From: Armatimonadota bacterium
GTDB taxonomy: Bacteria > Armatimonadota > JAAZEB01
Assembly: GCA_012512265.1 (NCBI GenBank)
Contig: JAAZEM010000156.1
Location: 1-62,991, forward strand
Reading direction: 5' to 3'
DNA length: 62,991 nucleotides
This document shows positions 34,357 to 42,582 of this stretch, one piece after another. Under the pieces are notes generated by a model. That model was not told the DNA's origin and made no database searches. It saw only the letters and a list, made by a program, of their open reading frames with translations. Positions within the stretch are counted from its first letter, which is position 1; each line of letters begins with the position of its first letter. Both the position numbers and the translations under genes were made by a program.

Positions 34357-35718
34357 ATGCCAAAGGTCACCTTGATCGGCGCAGGGAGCGTCGTCTTTGC
34401 AAAGAACCTGTTGTCCGACTGCTTGTCTTATCCGGAGCTGAGCGAGGGCACGTATGTGCTCTACGACATCGACCAGGAGCGCCTGCGCACGGCGGAGAAG
34501 ATGGCGCACCAGGTCGCCAAGGCGTGGAACGCGAAGCCGACAATCGTCGCTACCACCAACCCGGTGGAAGCGCTGGAGGACGCCGACTACGCGATCAACA
34601 TGATCCAGGTGGGTGGCTACGAGCCGTGCACCGTCACCGACTTCGAGATCCCGAAGAAGTACGGGCTGCGCCAGACGATTGGCGATACGCTTGGGATCGG
34701 GGGCATCTTCCGGGCGTTGCGCACCATCCCCGTGATGCTCGAATACGCCGATATCATGGAGGAGGTCTGCCCCGACGTCACCTTCCTCAACTACGTCAAC
34801 CCGATGGCGATGAACACGTGGGCGATGCTCGCCGGCACCGATATCAACACCATCGGCCTGTGCCATAGCGTGCAGAGCAGCTACCGCCACCTCTGCCAGG
34901 CCATTGGCGTCAACCCCGACGAGGTGAACTACACCTGCGCCGGCATCAACCACATGGCGTTCTACCTGACGCTGGAGCATAACGGCGAGGATCTCTACCC
35001 GCGCATCTTCGAGAAGGTGGCCAGCCGCGAATACTATCCGGACTGGGACCGCGTCCGCCTCGATATGATGCTGCGCATCGGCTATTACATCACCGAGTCG
35101 AGCGAGCACTTCAGCGAGTACACCCCGTGGCACATCAAGCGCGACCGTCCGGATCTGATCGAGCAGTACAACATACCGCTGGATGAGTACCCGCGCCGGT
35201 GCATCAACCAGAACGCGAGCTGGGCGAAGATGGCGGCGGACCTGGAAGCCGGCAAGGGGTTCGAATCGCTGCGCCGCACCTCGGAGTATGGCTCGCGAAT
35301 CATCCACGCCATGGAGACGGGCGAGCCGACGGTGATCCACGGCAACGTGCTCAACTACGGCCTGATCGACAACCTTCCCGAGGGGTGCTGCGTGGAGGTG
35401 CCGTGCCTGATCGACAAGAATGGCATCCAGCCCATGAGGGTGGGCGAGCTGCCTCCGCACCTGGCGGCAATGAACCGCACGAACATCAACGTGCAAGAGC
35501 TGACCGTGCGCGCCGCCCTGGAGGAGTGCAAGACGTATGTCTACCACGCCGCCATGCTGGACCCGCACACCGGCGCCGAGCTGAGCCTCGACCAGATCTG
35601 GGCGCTCGTGGATGAGATGTTCGAAGCCCACGGCGACTGGATTCCCCTCTTCAAGGACGACTGCGAGTGTGGCTACGAGTGCGACGGCGACTGCGACCAC
35701 GACTGCCACCACGGGTAA
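34357..35718 (+). CDS. GH4-family glycosidase (alpha-galactosidase/glucuronidase type)
   Basis: 453 residues. NAD+- and Mn2+-dependent GH4 enzymes cleave by oxidation at C3 and elimination. Signs: Rossmann start VTLIGAGSVVFAKNLL, acidic strand LYDIDQERL, NPMAMNTWA, the metal-binding Cys in GLCHSVQSS near residue 169 and the His in CAGINHMAF near residue 198. Spacing and motifs fit the MelA-like subgroup. There is an unusual extra tail of about 20 residues: CECGYECDGDCDHDC then HHG, an Asp/Cys/His cluster not part of the GH4 fold. The protein is cytoplasmic. It is followed by a good terminator. Confidence 0.9.
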   Translation: MPKVTLIGAGSVVFAKNLLSDCLSYPELSEGTYVLYDIDQERLRTAEKMAHQVAKAWNAKPTIVATTNPVEALEDADYAINMIQVGGYEPCTVTDFEIPKKYGLRQTIGDTLGIGGIFRALRTIPVMLEYADIMEEVCPDVTFLNYVNPMAMNTWAMLAGTDINTIGLCHSVQSSYRHLCQAIGVNPDEVNYTCAGINHMAFYLTLEHNGEDLYPRIFEKVASREYYPDWDRVRLDMMLRIGYYITESSEHFSEYTPWHIKRDRPDLIEQYNIPLDEYPRRCINQNASWAKMAADLEAGKGFESLRRTSEYGSRIIHAMETGEPTVIHGNVLNYGLIDNLPEGCCVEVPCLIDKNGIQPMRVGELPPHLAAMNRTNINVQELTVRAALEECKTYVYHAAMLDPHTGAELSLDQIWALVDEMFEAHGDWIPLFKDDCECGYECDGDCDHDCHHG

Positions 35719-35730
35719 GCTCCACCGTTT

Positions 35731-35760
35731 GGGGGTTCAGGGCGGGTGCCCTGAACCCCA
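35731..35760 (+). terminator. Stem-loop after the GH4 gene
   Basis: A perfect 12-bp stem (GGGGTTCAGGGC / GCCCTGAACCCC, loop GGGT, 35732-35759) starts 14 bp after the stop. No U-tract follows (C-rich), but stability is high. Confidence 0.65.
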
Positions 35761-35906
35761 CCCCCTTCCCCATCCATAGCATCCCAGGTGCCCCACCATT
35801 TTCCGCCGGTGTTTCCTCACTTTGGCCTCCCAGGGCAGGCAATCCGCCGCAGTGCATGGAACCAAGAGAGCGGGAGTGCGCGCTGCGCACTGACCGGAGG
35901 AGCGGA

Positions 35907-36242
35907 GTGCATTACCTCACGATTGCTGAAGCAGCGGAAGCGCTGCACCTGAGTGTTCCCACCATCAAGCGCTACATCTACGAAGGGAAGCTGAGATCGA
36001 CGAAGCTGCCGGGCGGGCAGCATCGGATCCCGCAGTCGGAGATCGACCGCATCCTCTCGCCAGAGGCCGCGCCTGGCGCCCGCATGGAAGAGGCCGCCCC
36101 CCCCTTCCCTCGCGGAACGCATCGCGGTGCTGGAACGGTGGGTGACCGAGCTGGAGTCGGAGGTCGAGCGGCTCACGGCCGCGCTGGAAGTGGTCTCACG
36201 CTACTGCGCCCTCCACGTGGGGGACGCGCCTCACGCCGATGA
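35907..36242 (+). CDS. HTH (excisionase/BldC-MerR-like) part of a frame-interrupted gene
   Basis: GTG 35907 has GGAGG 6 nt upstream and gives VHYLTIAEAAEALHLSVPTIKRYIYEGKLRSTKLPGGQHRIPQSEIDRIL (first part LTIAEAAEALHLS, then the KRYIYEGKL wing). This is a HTH_17/MerR-type DNA-binding domain. After RMEEAAPP the frame enters a run of eight Cs (36097-36104) and turns into Arg/Gly-rich nonsense. One frame over, the sequence continues naturally as SLAERIAVLERWVTELESE, a coiled coil, into the thioredoxin-like gene below. So 35907-36534 is best read as one gene broken at the C8 run. Confidence 0.7.
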   Translation: MHYLTIAEAAEALHLSVPTIKRYIYEGKLRSTKLPGGQHRIPQSEIDRILSPEAAPGARMEEAAPPFPRGTHRGAGTVGDRAGVGGRAAHGRAGSGLTLLRPPRGGRASRR

Positions 36243-36534
36243 GAAGGCTGCGCGCTCGCCAAGCCACCACCGCCTGCTGGTGTTAGGGCCCGGCTGTCGG
36301 CGGTGTGATACGCTCTACGACCTGGTTCAGCGCGCCCTGCTGGCGGGGGGCTACCGGAATGTGAGCGTGGAACGGGTGAAGGATCTGGACGGCATCGCCG
36401 GCTTCGGCCCGGTGCTTACCCCGGCGCTGGTGATGGATGGCACGGTCATCGTGGCCGGCCGGATCCCGAGCGGGCACGACCTGCAGGGGATCCTCGAACG
36501 CCACCTAGGCCCTCCCAACCCACCGGAGGCATAG
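36127..36534 (+). CDS. Coiled coil plus thioredoxin-like (Thioredoxin_3) part of the same gene
   Basis: 135 residues in the frame after the C8 run. It opens with a heptad-rich helix (LERWVTELESEVERLTAAL). The fold from about residue 48 matches small redox-active-disulfide proteins: LLVLGPGCRRCDTLYDLV with the CRRC active site at 57-60, and a late ALVMDGTVIVAGRIP strand with the cis-Pro-like TPALVM. Alone, its GTG start has no ribosome site. Joined to the HTH part it would make a DNA-binding protein with a thiol-disulfide head, suggesting a redox or metal-responsive regulator (inference). Confidence 0.68.
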   Translation: MLERWVTELESEVERLTAALEVVSRYCALHVGDAPHADEKAARSPSHHRLLVLGPGCRRCDTLYDLVQRALLAGGYRNVSVERVKDLDGIAGFGPVLTPALVMDGTVIVAGRIPSGHDLQGILERHLGPPNPPEA

Positions 36535-36554
36535 CGGAGAGGGGCGCCGGTGTC

Positions 36555-36940
36555 GGTTGCCCGCGCGTGCAGGTTGGCTTAGCCCGGCAGGGCTTCGCTC
36601 ACAAGCAGCGCGGAGGTTGATCTCTGCGCGATACACGAGGGGGCGGGGCAACACACGCGCGCGGAGCTGGAAGCTCCGCGCTGCTTCTCGGCAAAGCCCC
36701 TTGCGGGGCTCCCCCTCCCAGGCCGCGCCCTGGGATTCCGCCGGATCTATCCCATCCCAGCCCCTGCCTGCCTGGGTTGCCCGCGCGTGCAGGTTGGCTT
36801 AGCCCGGCAGGGCTTCGCTCACAAGCAGCGCGGTGATCTATCGCCGCGCGATACACGAGGGGCCGGGGCAACACACGCGCGCGGAGCTGGAAGCTCCGCG
36901 CTGCTTCTCGGCAAAGCCCCTTGCGGGGCTCCCCCTCCCT
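36555..36940. repeat. Tandem duplication of a 220-bp REP-like unit
   Basis: The unit starting GGTTGCCCGCGCGTGCAGG at 36555 starts again at 36775 (period 220 bp). Each copy holds an AGCCC/GGGCT hairpin, a type-2 hairpin (GCGCGG...CCGCGC in copy 2 at 36829-36849, degenerate in copy 1), and the main hairpin with 10-bp arms GCGCGGAGCT and AGCTCCGCGC (about 36658-36681 and 36878-36901), followed by the AAGCCCC/GGGGCTT stem. The rest of 36941-37127 has no gene. It includes an inverted copy of the 19424 motif at about 36973-36994. Confidence 0.85.
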
Positions 36941-37127
36941 GTTGCCCGCTACCGAGCCGCCCGCGAGCCGTAAGGGCGAATGTTCACTGTTTGCTCTGCT
37001 TCCGTATGGGCCGGGTGGGCGCTCAGGGTTGCGCCGGCCATGCGGGGGCGCGGACGAGAGGCGCCGGGGCCTCCAGGGTGGACTGGGGGAGGCCCCGGGC
37101 GTTTGCCTATTGCTCCAGAAGGCGAGA

Positions 37128-37970
37128 TCAGCCGAGGATCTCGGTACGAAGCCGCTGGAGCAGGCCGATGGCCTCGGCGATATCCTTCTTCTGCTGCTCG
37201 CCGGAGATCTCGCGCTCGATGGTGAGCGGGCCGAAGTAACCGATCTCCTTGAGCGTGCGCAGGAAGAGCTCCATGTTGACGTCGCCCTGGCCCAAAGCTA
37301 CTTCCACGCCGGCCCAGCCGCCGCCCACGTCCGGCTTCCGCTTCGCGTCCTTGCAGTGGACGCTCTTGACGTAGCGGCCCACGGAGCGCAGCGCCGGGAT
37401 CGGCTCGTCCGTTCCGTAGAGAATCAGGTTGGCCGGGTCGAAGTTGATTGCCAGGTTGTCGCGGCCGACGTCGTTGAAGAAGCGAAGGAGGACATCCGCC
37501 TTCTCCTGGCCGGTCTCCAGGTGGAAGCGCTGCCCGTTCTGCTTGCAGTAGTCACAGACCTCCTGGGCCGCCTTCACAACCCCCGCGTAGTTGGGGTCGG
37601 AAGCATCTTCCGGCACGAAGCCGATGTGCATCCCAAGGGCTTCGCAGCCCAGGGCGTGCGCGAAGTCCGAGATCGCCTTCGTCTCCTTCAGGCGCTCGGC
37701 GCGCGGTCCCGGCGGCACCAGGCCGATGGTCTTCTGGACGGTGGGAATGTCGGCGTAGCTCTCGCCGGGGAAGCCGGCGAAAACCACGGTCACTTGGATC
37801 CCCGCGTCTGCGAACTGCTGGCGGAACTGCGCTACGCGATCCGGGGCGCGGTCCGGCTCATGGGGGGCATGAACCTGCACGGTATGCACGCCCAGCGACT
37901 TGACAGTATCTAGCCCGGCTCCCAGTCCGGCGCCGACCGAGGTGAAAATGCCGATAGGCCACTTCTCCAT
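37128..37970 (-). CDS. Sugar phosphate isomerase/epimerase (xylose isomerase-like TIM barrel)
   Basis: 280 residues from ATG 37970, with GAAGGGAG 6 nt upstream. AP_endonuc_2/IolE-like barrel: strands ending HIGFVPED, HLETGQEKADVLL (Glu ligand), INFDPANLIL (Asp), VHCKDA (His) and TIEREI (Glu) make the usual divalent-metal site. This family includes inosose dehydratase, hydroxypyruvate and sugar epimerases; substrate unknown. It is cytoplasmic. It has no close neighbour on its strand and probably forms a single-gene unit ending toward the repeat block. Confidence 0.88.
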   Translation of the reverse strand: MEKWPIGIFTSVGAGLGAGLDTVKSLGVHTVQVHAPHEPDRAPDRVAQFRQQFADAGIQVTVVFAGFPGESYADIPTVQKTIGLVPPGPRAERLKETKAISDFAHALGCEALGMHIGFVPEDASDPNYAGVVKAAQEVCDYCKQNGQRFHLETGQEKADVLLRFFNDVGRDNLAINFDPANLILYGTDEPIPALRSVGRYVKSVHCKDAKRKPDVGGGWAGVEVALGQGDVNMELFLRTLKEIGYFGPLTIEREISGEQQKKDIAEAIGLLQRLRTEILG

Positions 37971-38198
37971 AGGAGGCTCCCTTCGGAATTGCAGTGTGCG
38001 GATCGCGGGGTGGCCAGGCCTGTGCGCAAAGCGGGCGCCAGCCCTCGCGACCTGCCGTTCCAACTCTCCCTATTGAAGAACTCTTCGCGATAGGCGGGGC
38101 TTCTCCTTGCGCGTGTCCAGTAAGCGCTTGCCAAAGGCAGGCACGGCGGGCAGCAAGCGCGAAGGGGATGGATGCGAAATGGATGAAAGGGGCAGCAG

Positions 38199-38738
38199 AT
38201 GAGCTTGATCCTGGGTGTTTCGGGAAGTCCGCGCCGCGACGGGAACACCGACCTGCTGGTGCGAGAGGGGCTCCGTCTTCTGGAGGAGCGCGCAGGAGCG
38301 AGCACGGAGTTCGTGCGCGTGGCCGATCTGCGGATCGAGCGTTGCCGCGGGTGTCGGGCGTGCATGCGCCTGGGTAGGTGCGCCATCCAGGGGGATGATT
38401 TCGAGGATCTGATGGCGCGCTTCTTCCAGGCGGATCTCTATCTCCTCGGGGCTCCCATCTACTGGCTCGGCCCTCCCGGGTGCATGAAAGATTTCATCGA
38501 CCGGACCCACGGCTACTACACGGACCATTCGATCCTGCGCGGGAAGCGCGCGGCGCTGATCACCGTGGGCGCAGACAGCGGCTTTGAGCCGCACGAGGCG
38601 GTGATGGAGTCGTGGCTGCGCGTGTACGGTGCGCACGTTGTGGGGAAGGCCCGCGTCTTCGCCCGAGAGAAGGGAGAGGTGCTCGAGCAGCCCCAGGCGT
38701 TTGAGAGCGTGCGCCGGCTGGTGGAAGATCTCTGCTGA
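38199..38738 (+). CDS. Flavodoxin-fold NAD(P)H-dependent FMN reductase / iron-sulfur flavoprotein-like
   Basis: 179 residues. The FMN phosphate loop GSPRRDGNTD sits at residues 9-18. A cysteine cluster ERCRGCRACMRLGRCAIQ follows (C-x2-C-x2-C-x4-C), the spacing seen in Isf-type iron-sulfur flavoproteins and NADPH-dependent FMN reductase relatives. PIYWLGPPGCMKDFIDR is the second FMN-binding block. It is likely a redox enzyme for quinones, disulfides or oxygen defence in an anaerobe. Whether the four Cys hold a 4Fe-4S cluster cannot be decided from sequence. It starts after an AAGGGGCAGCAG purine run. Confidence 0.85.
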   Translation: MSLILGVSGSPRRDGNTDLLVREGLRLLEERAGASTEFVRVADLRIERCRGCRACMRLGRCAIQGDDFEDLMARFFQADLYLLGAPIYWLGPPGCMKDFIDRTHGYYTDHSILRGKRAALITVGADSGFEPHEAVMESWLRVYGAHVVGKARVFAREKGEVLEQPQAFESVRRLVEDLC

Positions 38739-38750
38739 GGACAGGCCGCG

Positions 38751-39713
38751 CTACCGGCCGCGCGTGTTGACCAGGATGACTCCGGCGAGAGCGATGGCGC
38801 CGCCGACCAGGGAGAGGGGCGCCGGCACTTGGCCCAGCCAAACCCAGGCGATGACGAGCGCCAGAGGTGTTGAGAGGTAGAGGAAGCTGGAGACGATGGC
38901 GGCCGGGGCGCGCGAGAGCGCGTAGCTCCAGCCGGCGTAACCGATTGCCAGGGGGAAGAGACCCAGGTAAATGATCGCCAGCGTGGCACTGAGCGGCGCC
39001 GTGGCTATGGCCGTCGCAAGGCCTGGCAGGAAGACCAGCATCGGCAGGGTGCCCAGACAGAGGGCGTAGGTAGCGACATCGAGGGCCCGGTAGCGCCTCA
39101 GATACGGCTTCTGGAGGACGTTGAAGAGGCTCGTTGTGAAGGCGGAGAGGAGGATGAGGAGTGCTCCCGGCGCGAAGCGCATTCCGCCGCTTTTTCCGAA
39201 CGCGATGAGCGCCGCGCCCGTGAAGCTGATCGCGATGCCCGCCCATCCCAGCGGCTTCAGGCGCTCGCGCAGGAGGATCCTGGCGACGAGCGCAGTGAGC
39301 GCGGGTGAGGTGGCGATCAGGAGCGCGGTGGTGCCGGCGTCCACCGTCACCTGCCCGTAGACGAGGGCGATATGATAGATGGTGAAGCCCAGGAATCCGA
39401 CAAGGAAGAGCCCGGGTAGGTCTCGGCCTCTGGGCAGGGGAATACGCGCCGGCACGGCGTAGAGGAGCAGCGCGCTGGCGGCGACGAGGAAGCGGAAGAG
39501 GACCAGATGCCCGGGCGAATAGGCCCGCAACCCTGCGCCGATGCCGGCGAACGCCGAGGACCACGAGAGCAGGGTGACCCCCAGCACCGCGAGAGTCTTC
39601 GCGTCCAGCCGGCCCTCTCTACGCTGGGTCGGCTCCGCATCGCCGGTGACGGTGGGTGTATCGGTTTCTCCCGCCGGCGCGGGCGAAGACGCCGCAGCGG
39701 TCGTGTCTCTCAT
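38751..39713 (-). CDS. DMT-superfamily (EamA) transporter
   Basis: 320 residues with ten predicted membrane helices after an about 35-residue polar N-terminal tail rich in Thr/Pro/Glu. Two EamA repeats: the first from AVLGVTLLSWSSAFAGIGAG, the second from GALLILLSAFTTSLFNVLQKPY, ending VGGAIALAGVILVNTRGR. DMT proteins usually export amino acids, nucleosides or other metabolites. It converges with the flavoprotein gene (12 bp gap). The next gene upstream on the same strand, a methyltransferase, ends 50 bp before its start. Confidence 0.9.
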   Translation of the reverse strand: MRDTTAAASSPAPAGETDTPTVTGDAEPTQRREGRLDAKTLAVLGVTLLSWSSAFAGIGAGLRAYSPGHLVLFRFLVAASALLLYAVPARIPLPRGRDLPGLFLVGFLGFTIYHIALVYGQVTVDAGTTALLIATSPALTALVARILLRERLKPLGWAGIAISFTGAALIAFGKSGGMRFAPGALLILLSAFTTSLFNVLQKPYLRRYRALDVATYALCLGTLPMLVFLPGLATAIATAPLSATLAIIYLGLFPLAIGYAGWSYALSRAPAAIVSSFLYLSTPLALVIAWVWLGQVPAPLSLVGGAIALAGVILVNTRGR

Positions 39714-39763
39714 GGATCTATCGCTCTCAATCTCGGTCCGCGCCCACGTTCCCGAGGGGTGCT

Positions 39764-40501
39764 TCAGGGCTTGCTCAGTGCGTAGATGATGAAGTTTGGC
39801 ACGCGAAGCTCGTCGTCTAGCTCTGGATACCGCTCCAGCTCATCCGCGGTCACCGTCGGTTCCACGAGCCGTTCGAGACGGAAGCCGGCAGCGTGGAAGC
39901 TATCCAGGTAGGTGGCGAGTGTGCGATGGAAATTGGTGAAGTTGACGCCTAACATCGTCCAATGGCGCTCGCCCTCGTCGAAGTAACGGTCGAGGATCAC
40001 ATGCAGCTTCTTGCCCTCGCTGTCGCGATGCCAGAAACCGGACGCGGAGCGCATCGGGTGCAGATTGGCGATGATGAAGCGGCCTCCCGGCCGAAGGATG
40101 CGAAACACCTCGCGGTTGTTGGCATCGATGTTCGGCAGGTCGCACTGGTTCAGGTAAGACACGGCGAGATCAACGGTTTCGTCCGCGAGGAAGCTCAACT
40201 CCTGAACGTCAGCCACGCGGTACTCTTCGTTGTCCGACTGCAGCTCCCGTGCTGCGGCGATCATTGCTTCGCACAGGTCCAGCCCCAACACGTGCGCGGC
40301 GCCGCGAGCGGCGAGCATCCGGCAGAACCTTCCCTCGCCGCATCCGCAATCAACCACCCGCAGCCCGGCCACATCGCCGCACAAGTCGAGCATCAGCTTG
40401 TCCAGCAGCCCGGCGCGCACTGCGTTCCTCCCAAACCGCACTTCATCGATCCATGGTTTCGATAGCGCGTGCCATTCGCGTTGGAGGTCGGCTCTATCCA
40501 T
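39764..40501 (-). CDS. Class I SAM-dependent methyltransferase
   Basis: 245 residues from ATG 40501, which has AAAGGA 5 nt upstream (a GTG at 40504 is too close). Methyltransf_11/25 fold: motif I VVDCGCGEGRFCRML near residue 50, acidic residue in VLGLDLCEAM, motif II-like DLAVSYLNQCDLPNI, and a post-motif strand PGGRFIIANLHPM. The small-molecule substrate is unknown. It lies between lepA and the transporter on the same strand; gaps of 78 and 50 bp allow read-through transcription. Confidence 0.88.
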   Translation of the reverse strand: MDRADLQREWHALSKPWIDEVRFGRNAVRAGLLDKLMLDLCGDVAGLRVVDCGCGEGRFCRMLAARGAAHVLGLDLCEAMIAAARELQSDNEEYRVADVQELSFLADETVDLAVSYLNQCDLPNIDANNREVFRILRPGGRFIIANLHPMRSASGFWHRDSEGKKLHVILDRYFDEGERHWTMLGVNFTNFHRTLATYLDSFHAAGFRLERLVEPTVTADELERYPELDDELRVPNFIIYALSKP

Positions 40502-40579
40502 CACGATCCTTTCAGCAACTCGCAGCGGTCGCCGGCGTCGCCCGCGCCCGGATGACGGGCCTGTTTTCCGGGCTGATGC

Positions 40580-42388
40580 CTATCCCTCGCCAATGCGGAG
40601 CACGCTCATGAAGGCTTCCTGGGGCACTTCGACGCTACCGATCTGCTTCATGCGCTTCTTGCCCTCTTTCTGCCTTTCGAGTAGCTTGCGCTTGCGGGTG
40701 ATGTCGCCGCCATAGCACTTGGCGATGACGTTCTTGCGCAGGGCGCTGATCCGCTCGGCCGCGATCACTTTGTTGCCAATGGATGCCTGGATGCGGATTT
40801 CGAACTGCTGGCGGGGCAGGATCGACTTCAGGCGTTCCACGAGGGCCTTCCCGCGCGGGTAGGCGCGCTCGCGGTGCGTGATGAAGGAGAGCGCATCTAC
40901 CGGGTCGCCATTCAGGCAGATGTCCAGCTTCACCAGGCTCGACTCTTCATAGCCCTTGAACTCGTAGTCGAAGGATGCGTAGCCCTTCGTCCGGCTCTTC
41001 AGCTGGTCGAAGAAGTCCATCAAGATCTCTGAGAGCGGCAGGTCATACCGGATCAACGCCCGGTTCGGGGCGGGATACTCCAGCGCGCGGTAGACGCCGC
41101 GGCGGTCCTGGCATAGCTCCATGCACGGCCCGATGAAATCTGAGGGCGCGATGATCGTCGCCTGGACGTAGGGCTCCTCGATCTTCTCGATCTTGGTGGG
41201 CGGAGGAAGCGCCGCCGGGTTATCCACGTTCACCACGGCGCCATCCGTGGTGGTGACGCGGTAGACCACGCTCGGGGCGGTGGCAACCAAATCGAGCTCG
41301 AACTCGCGCTCCAGGCGTTCCTGGATGATCTCCATGTGCAGGAGCCCGAGGAAGCCGCAGCGGTAGCCAAACCCGAGGGCCGCGGAGGACTCCGGCTCGA
41401 AGGTGAGCGCGGCGTCGTTGAGCTGCAGCTTGGCCAGCGCGTCCTTCAACTCCGGGTAGTCGCGGCTGTCCACCGGATAGAGGCCGCAAAAGACCATCGG
41501 CTTGGCACGCTTGTAGCCCGGGAGCGGGGTGGCAGCAGGCCTCTTGGCGTCGGTGATCGTATCGCCCACTTGGCAGTCGCTCACCGACTTGATGCTGGCG
41601 GTGAGGAAGCCCACCTCGCCAGCGCGCAGCTCCGAGACTCGTTCCATGCGTGGCCGGAAGATGCCGACGGTGCTCACCTCGAACAGCTTGCCATTGGACA
41701 TCATCCGGATCGGCTGTCCAGGGCGGATGCAACCATCCACAACGCGGACATAGGCCACCACGCCCAGGTAGGCATCAAAGTGCGAGTCGAAGATGAGCGC
41801 GCGCAGTGGCGCGTCGGGATCGCCCGACGGCGGCGGAATGCGCTGGACAACGGCTTCGAGAATCTCCTCGGTGCCGATCCCCTCCCGCGCACTCGCGAGG
41901 ATCGCGCCGGAAGCATCCAGGACGAGGGCCTCCTCAATCTCGTGCTTCACGCGCTCCGGGTCGGCCGCGGGGAGGTCAATCTTGTTGATGACTGGGATCA
42001 GCTCCAGGTTATTGTTGAGCGCCAGGTTCACATTGGCGAGGGTTTGCGCCTCCACTCCCTGAGCCGCATCTACGACGAGCAGGGCGCCCTCGCACGCTGC
42101 GAGCGAGCGCGAGACTTCATAAGTGAAGTCGACGTGCCCGGGGGTGTCGATCAGGTTGAGTGTGTACTCCTCGCCGTCGCTGGCGCGATAGGTGAGGCGG
42201 ACCGCGGTCATCTTGATTGTGATCCCGCGCTCGCGCTCCAGATCCATCGTATCGAGCACCTGATCCTGCATATCCCGATCCGAGATGGCGCCGGTGAACT
42301 GCAGGATGCGGTCGGCCAGAGTCGACTTACCGTGATCAATATGGGCAATAATGCAGAAGTTTCTTATATGTCGCTGACTATTATCCAT
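40580..42388 (-). CDS. lepA: Elongation factor 4 (LepA), ribosomal back-translocase GTPase
   Basis: 602 residues, full length for the family. GTPase motifs: G1 [10 protein letters not shown] at the N-terminus, G3 DTPGHVDF near residue 80, G4 [11 protein letters not shown] near 135. The LepA-specific C-terminal domain is present, with [26 protein letters not shown] near the end (shown in part: [13 protein letters not shown]). LepA acts on stalled or mis-translocated ribosomes and in 30S biogenesis. It has a near-perfect promoter at 42410-42438, 22 bp from the start codon. Confidence 0.97.
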   Translation of the reverse strand: MDNSQRHIRNFCIIAHIDHGKSTLADRILQFTGAISDRDMQDQVLDTMDLERERGITIKMTAVRLTYRASDGEEYTLNLIDTPGHVDFTYEVSRSLAACEGALLVVDAAQGVEAQTLANVNLALNNNLELIPVINKIDLPAADPERVKHEIEEALVLDASGAILASAREGIGTEEILEAVVQRIPPPSGDPDAPLRALIFDSHFDAYLGVVAYVRVVDGCIRPGQPIRMMSNGKLFEVSTVGIFRPRMERVSELRAGEVGFLTASIKSVSDCQVGDTITDAKRPAATPLPGYKRAKPMVFCGLYPVDSRDYPELKDALAKLQLNDAALTFEPESSAALGFGYRCGFLGLLHMEIIQERLEREFELDLVATAPSVVYRVTTTDGAVVNVDNPAALPPPTKIEKIEEPYVQATIIAPSDFIGPCMELCQDRRGVYRALEYPAPNRALIRYDLPLSEILMDFFDQLKSRTKGYASFDYEFKGYEESSLVKLDICLNGDPVDALSFITHRERAYPRGKALVERLKSILPRQQFEIRIQASIGNKVIAAERISALRKNVIAKCYGGDITRKRKLLERQKEGKKRMKQIGSVEVPQEAFMSVLRIGEG

Positions 42389-42409
42389 GGGCGTATGAGT
42401 CCAAAAGAG

Positions 42410-42438
42410 ATTCTAACAGACCCGGGCAGGAGTGTCAA
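42410..42438 (-). promoter_or_regulatory. Sigma-70-type promoter for lepA
   Basis: On the minus strand TTGACA (42433-42438), 17-bp spacer, TAGAAT (42410-42415). The start codon is at 42388, so the leader is only about 15 nt. Confidence 0.85.
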
Positions 42439-42582
42439 CGAACCAAACGCTTGAACCCTCTCGCGGGTGCGCTGGCGGCGCTTCCGCGCCGGCCCCAAAT
42501 GCGCTGAACAGAAGGCACCGCTGGCGGAAAGTGTGGGCTATCGCGCCATTCGGCAAGGCGATGGCGTGTGAGCGTGTCCGAT

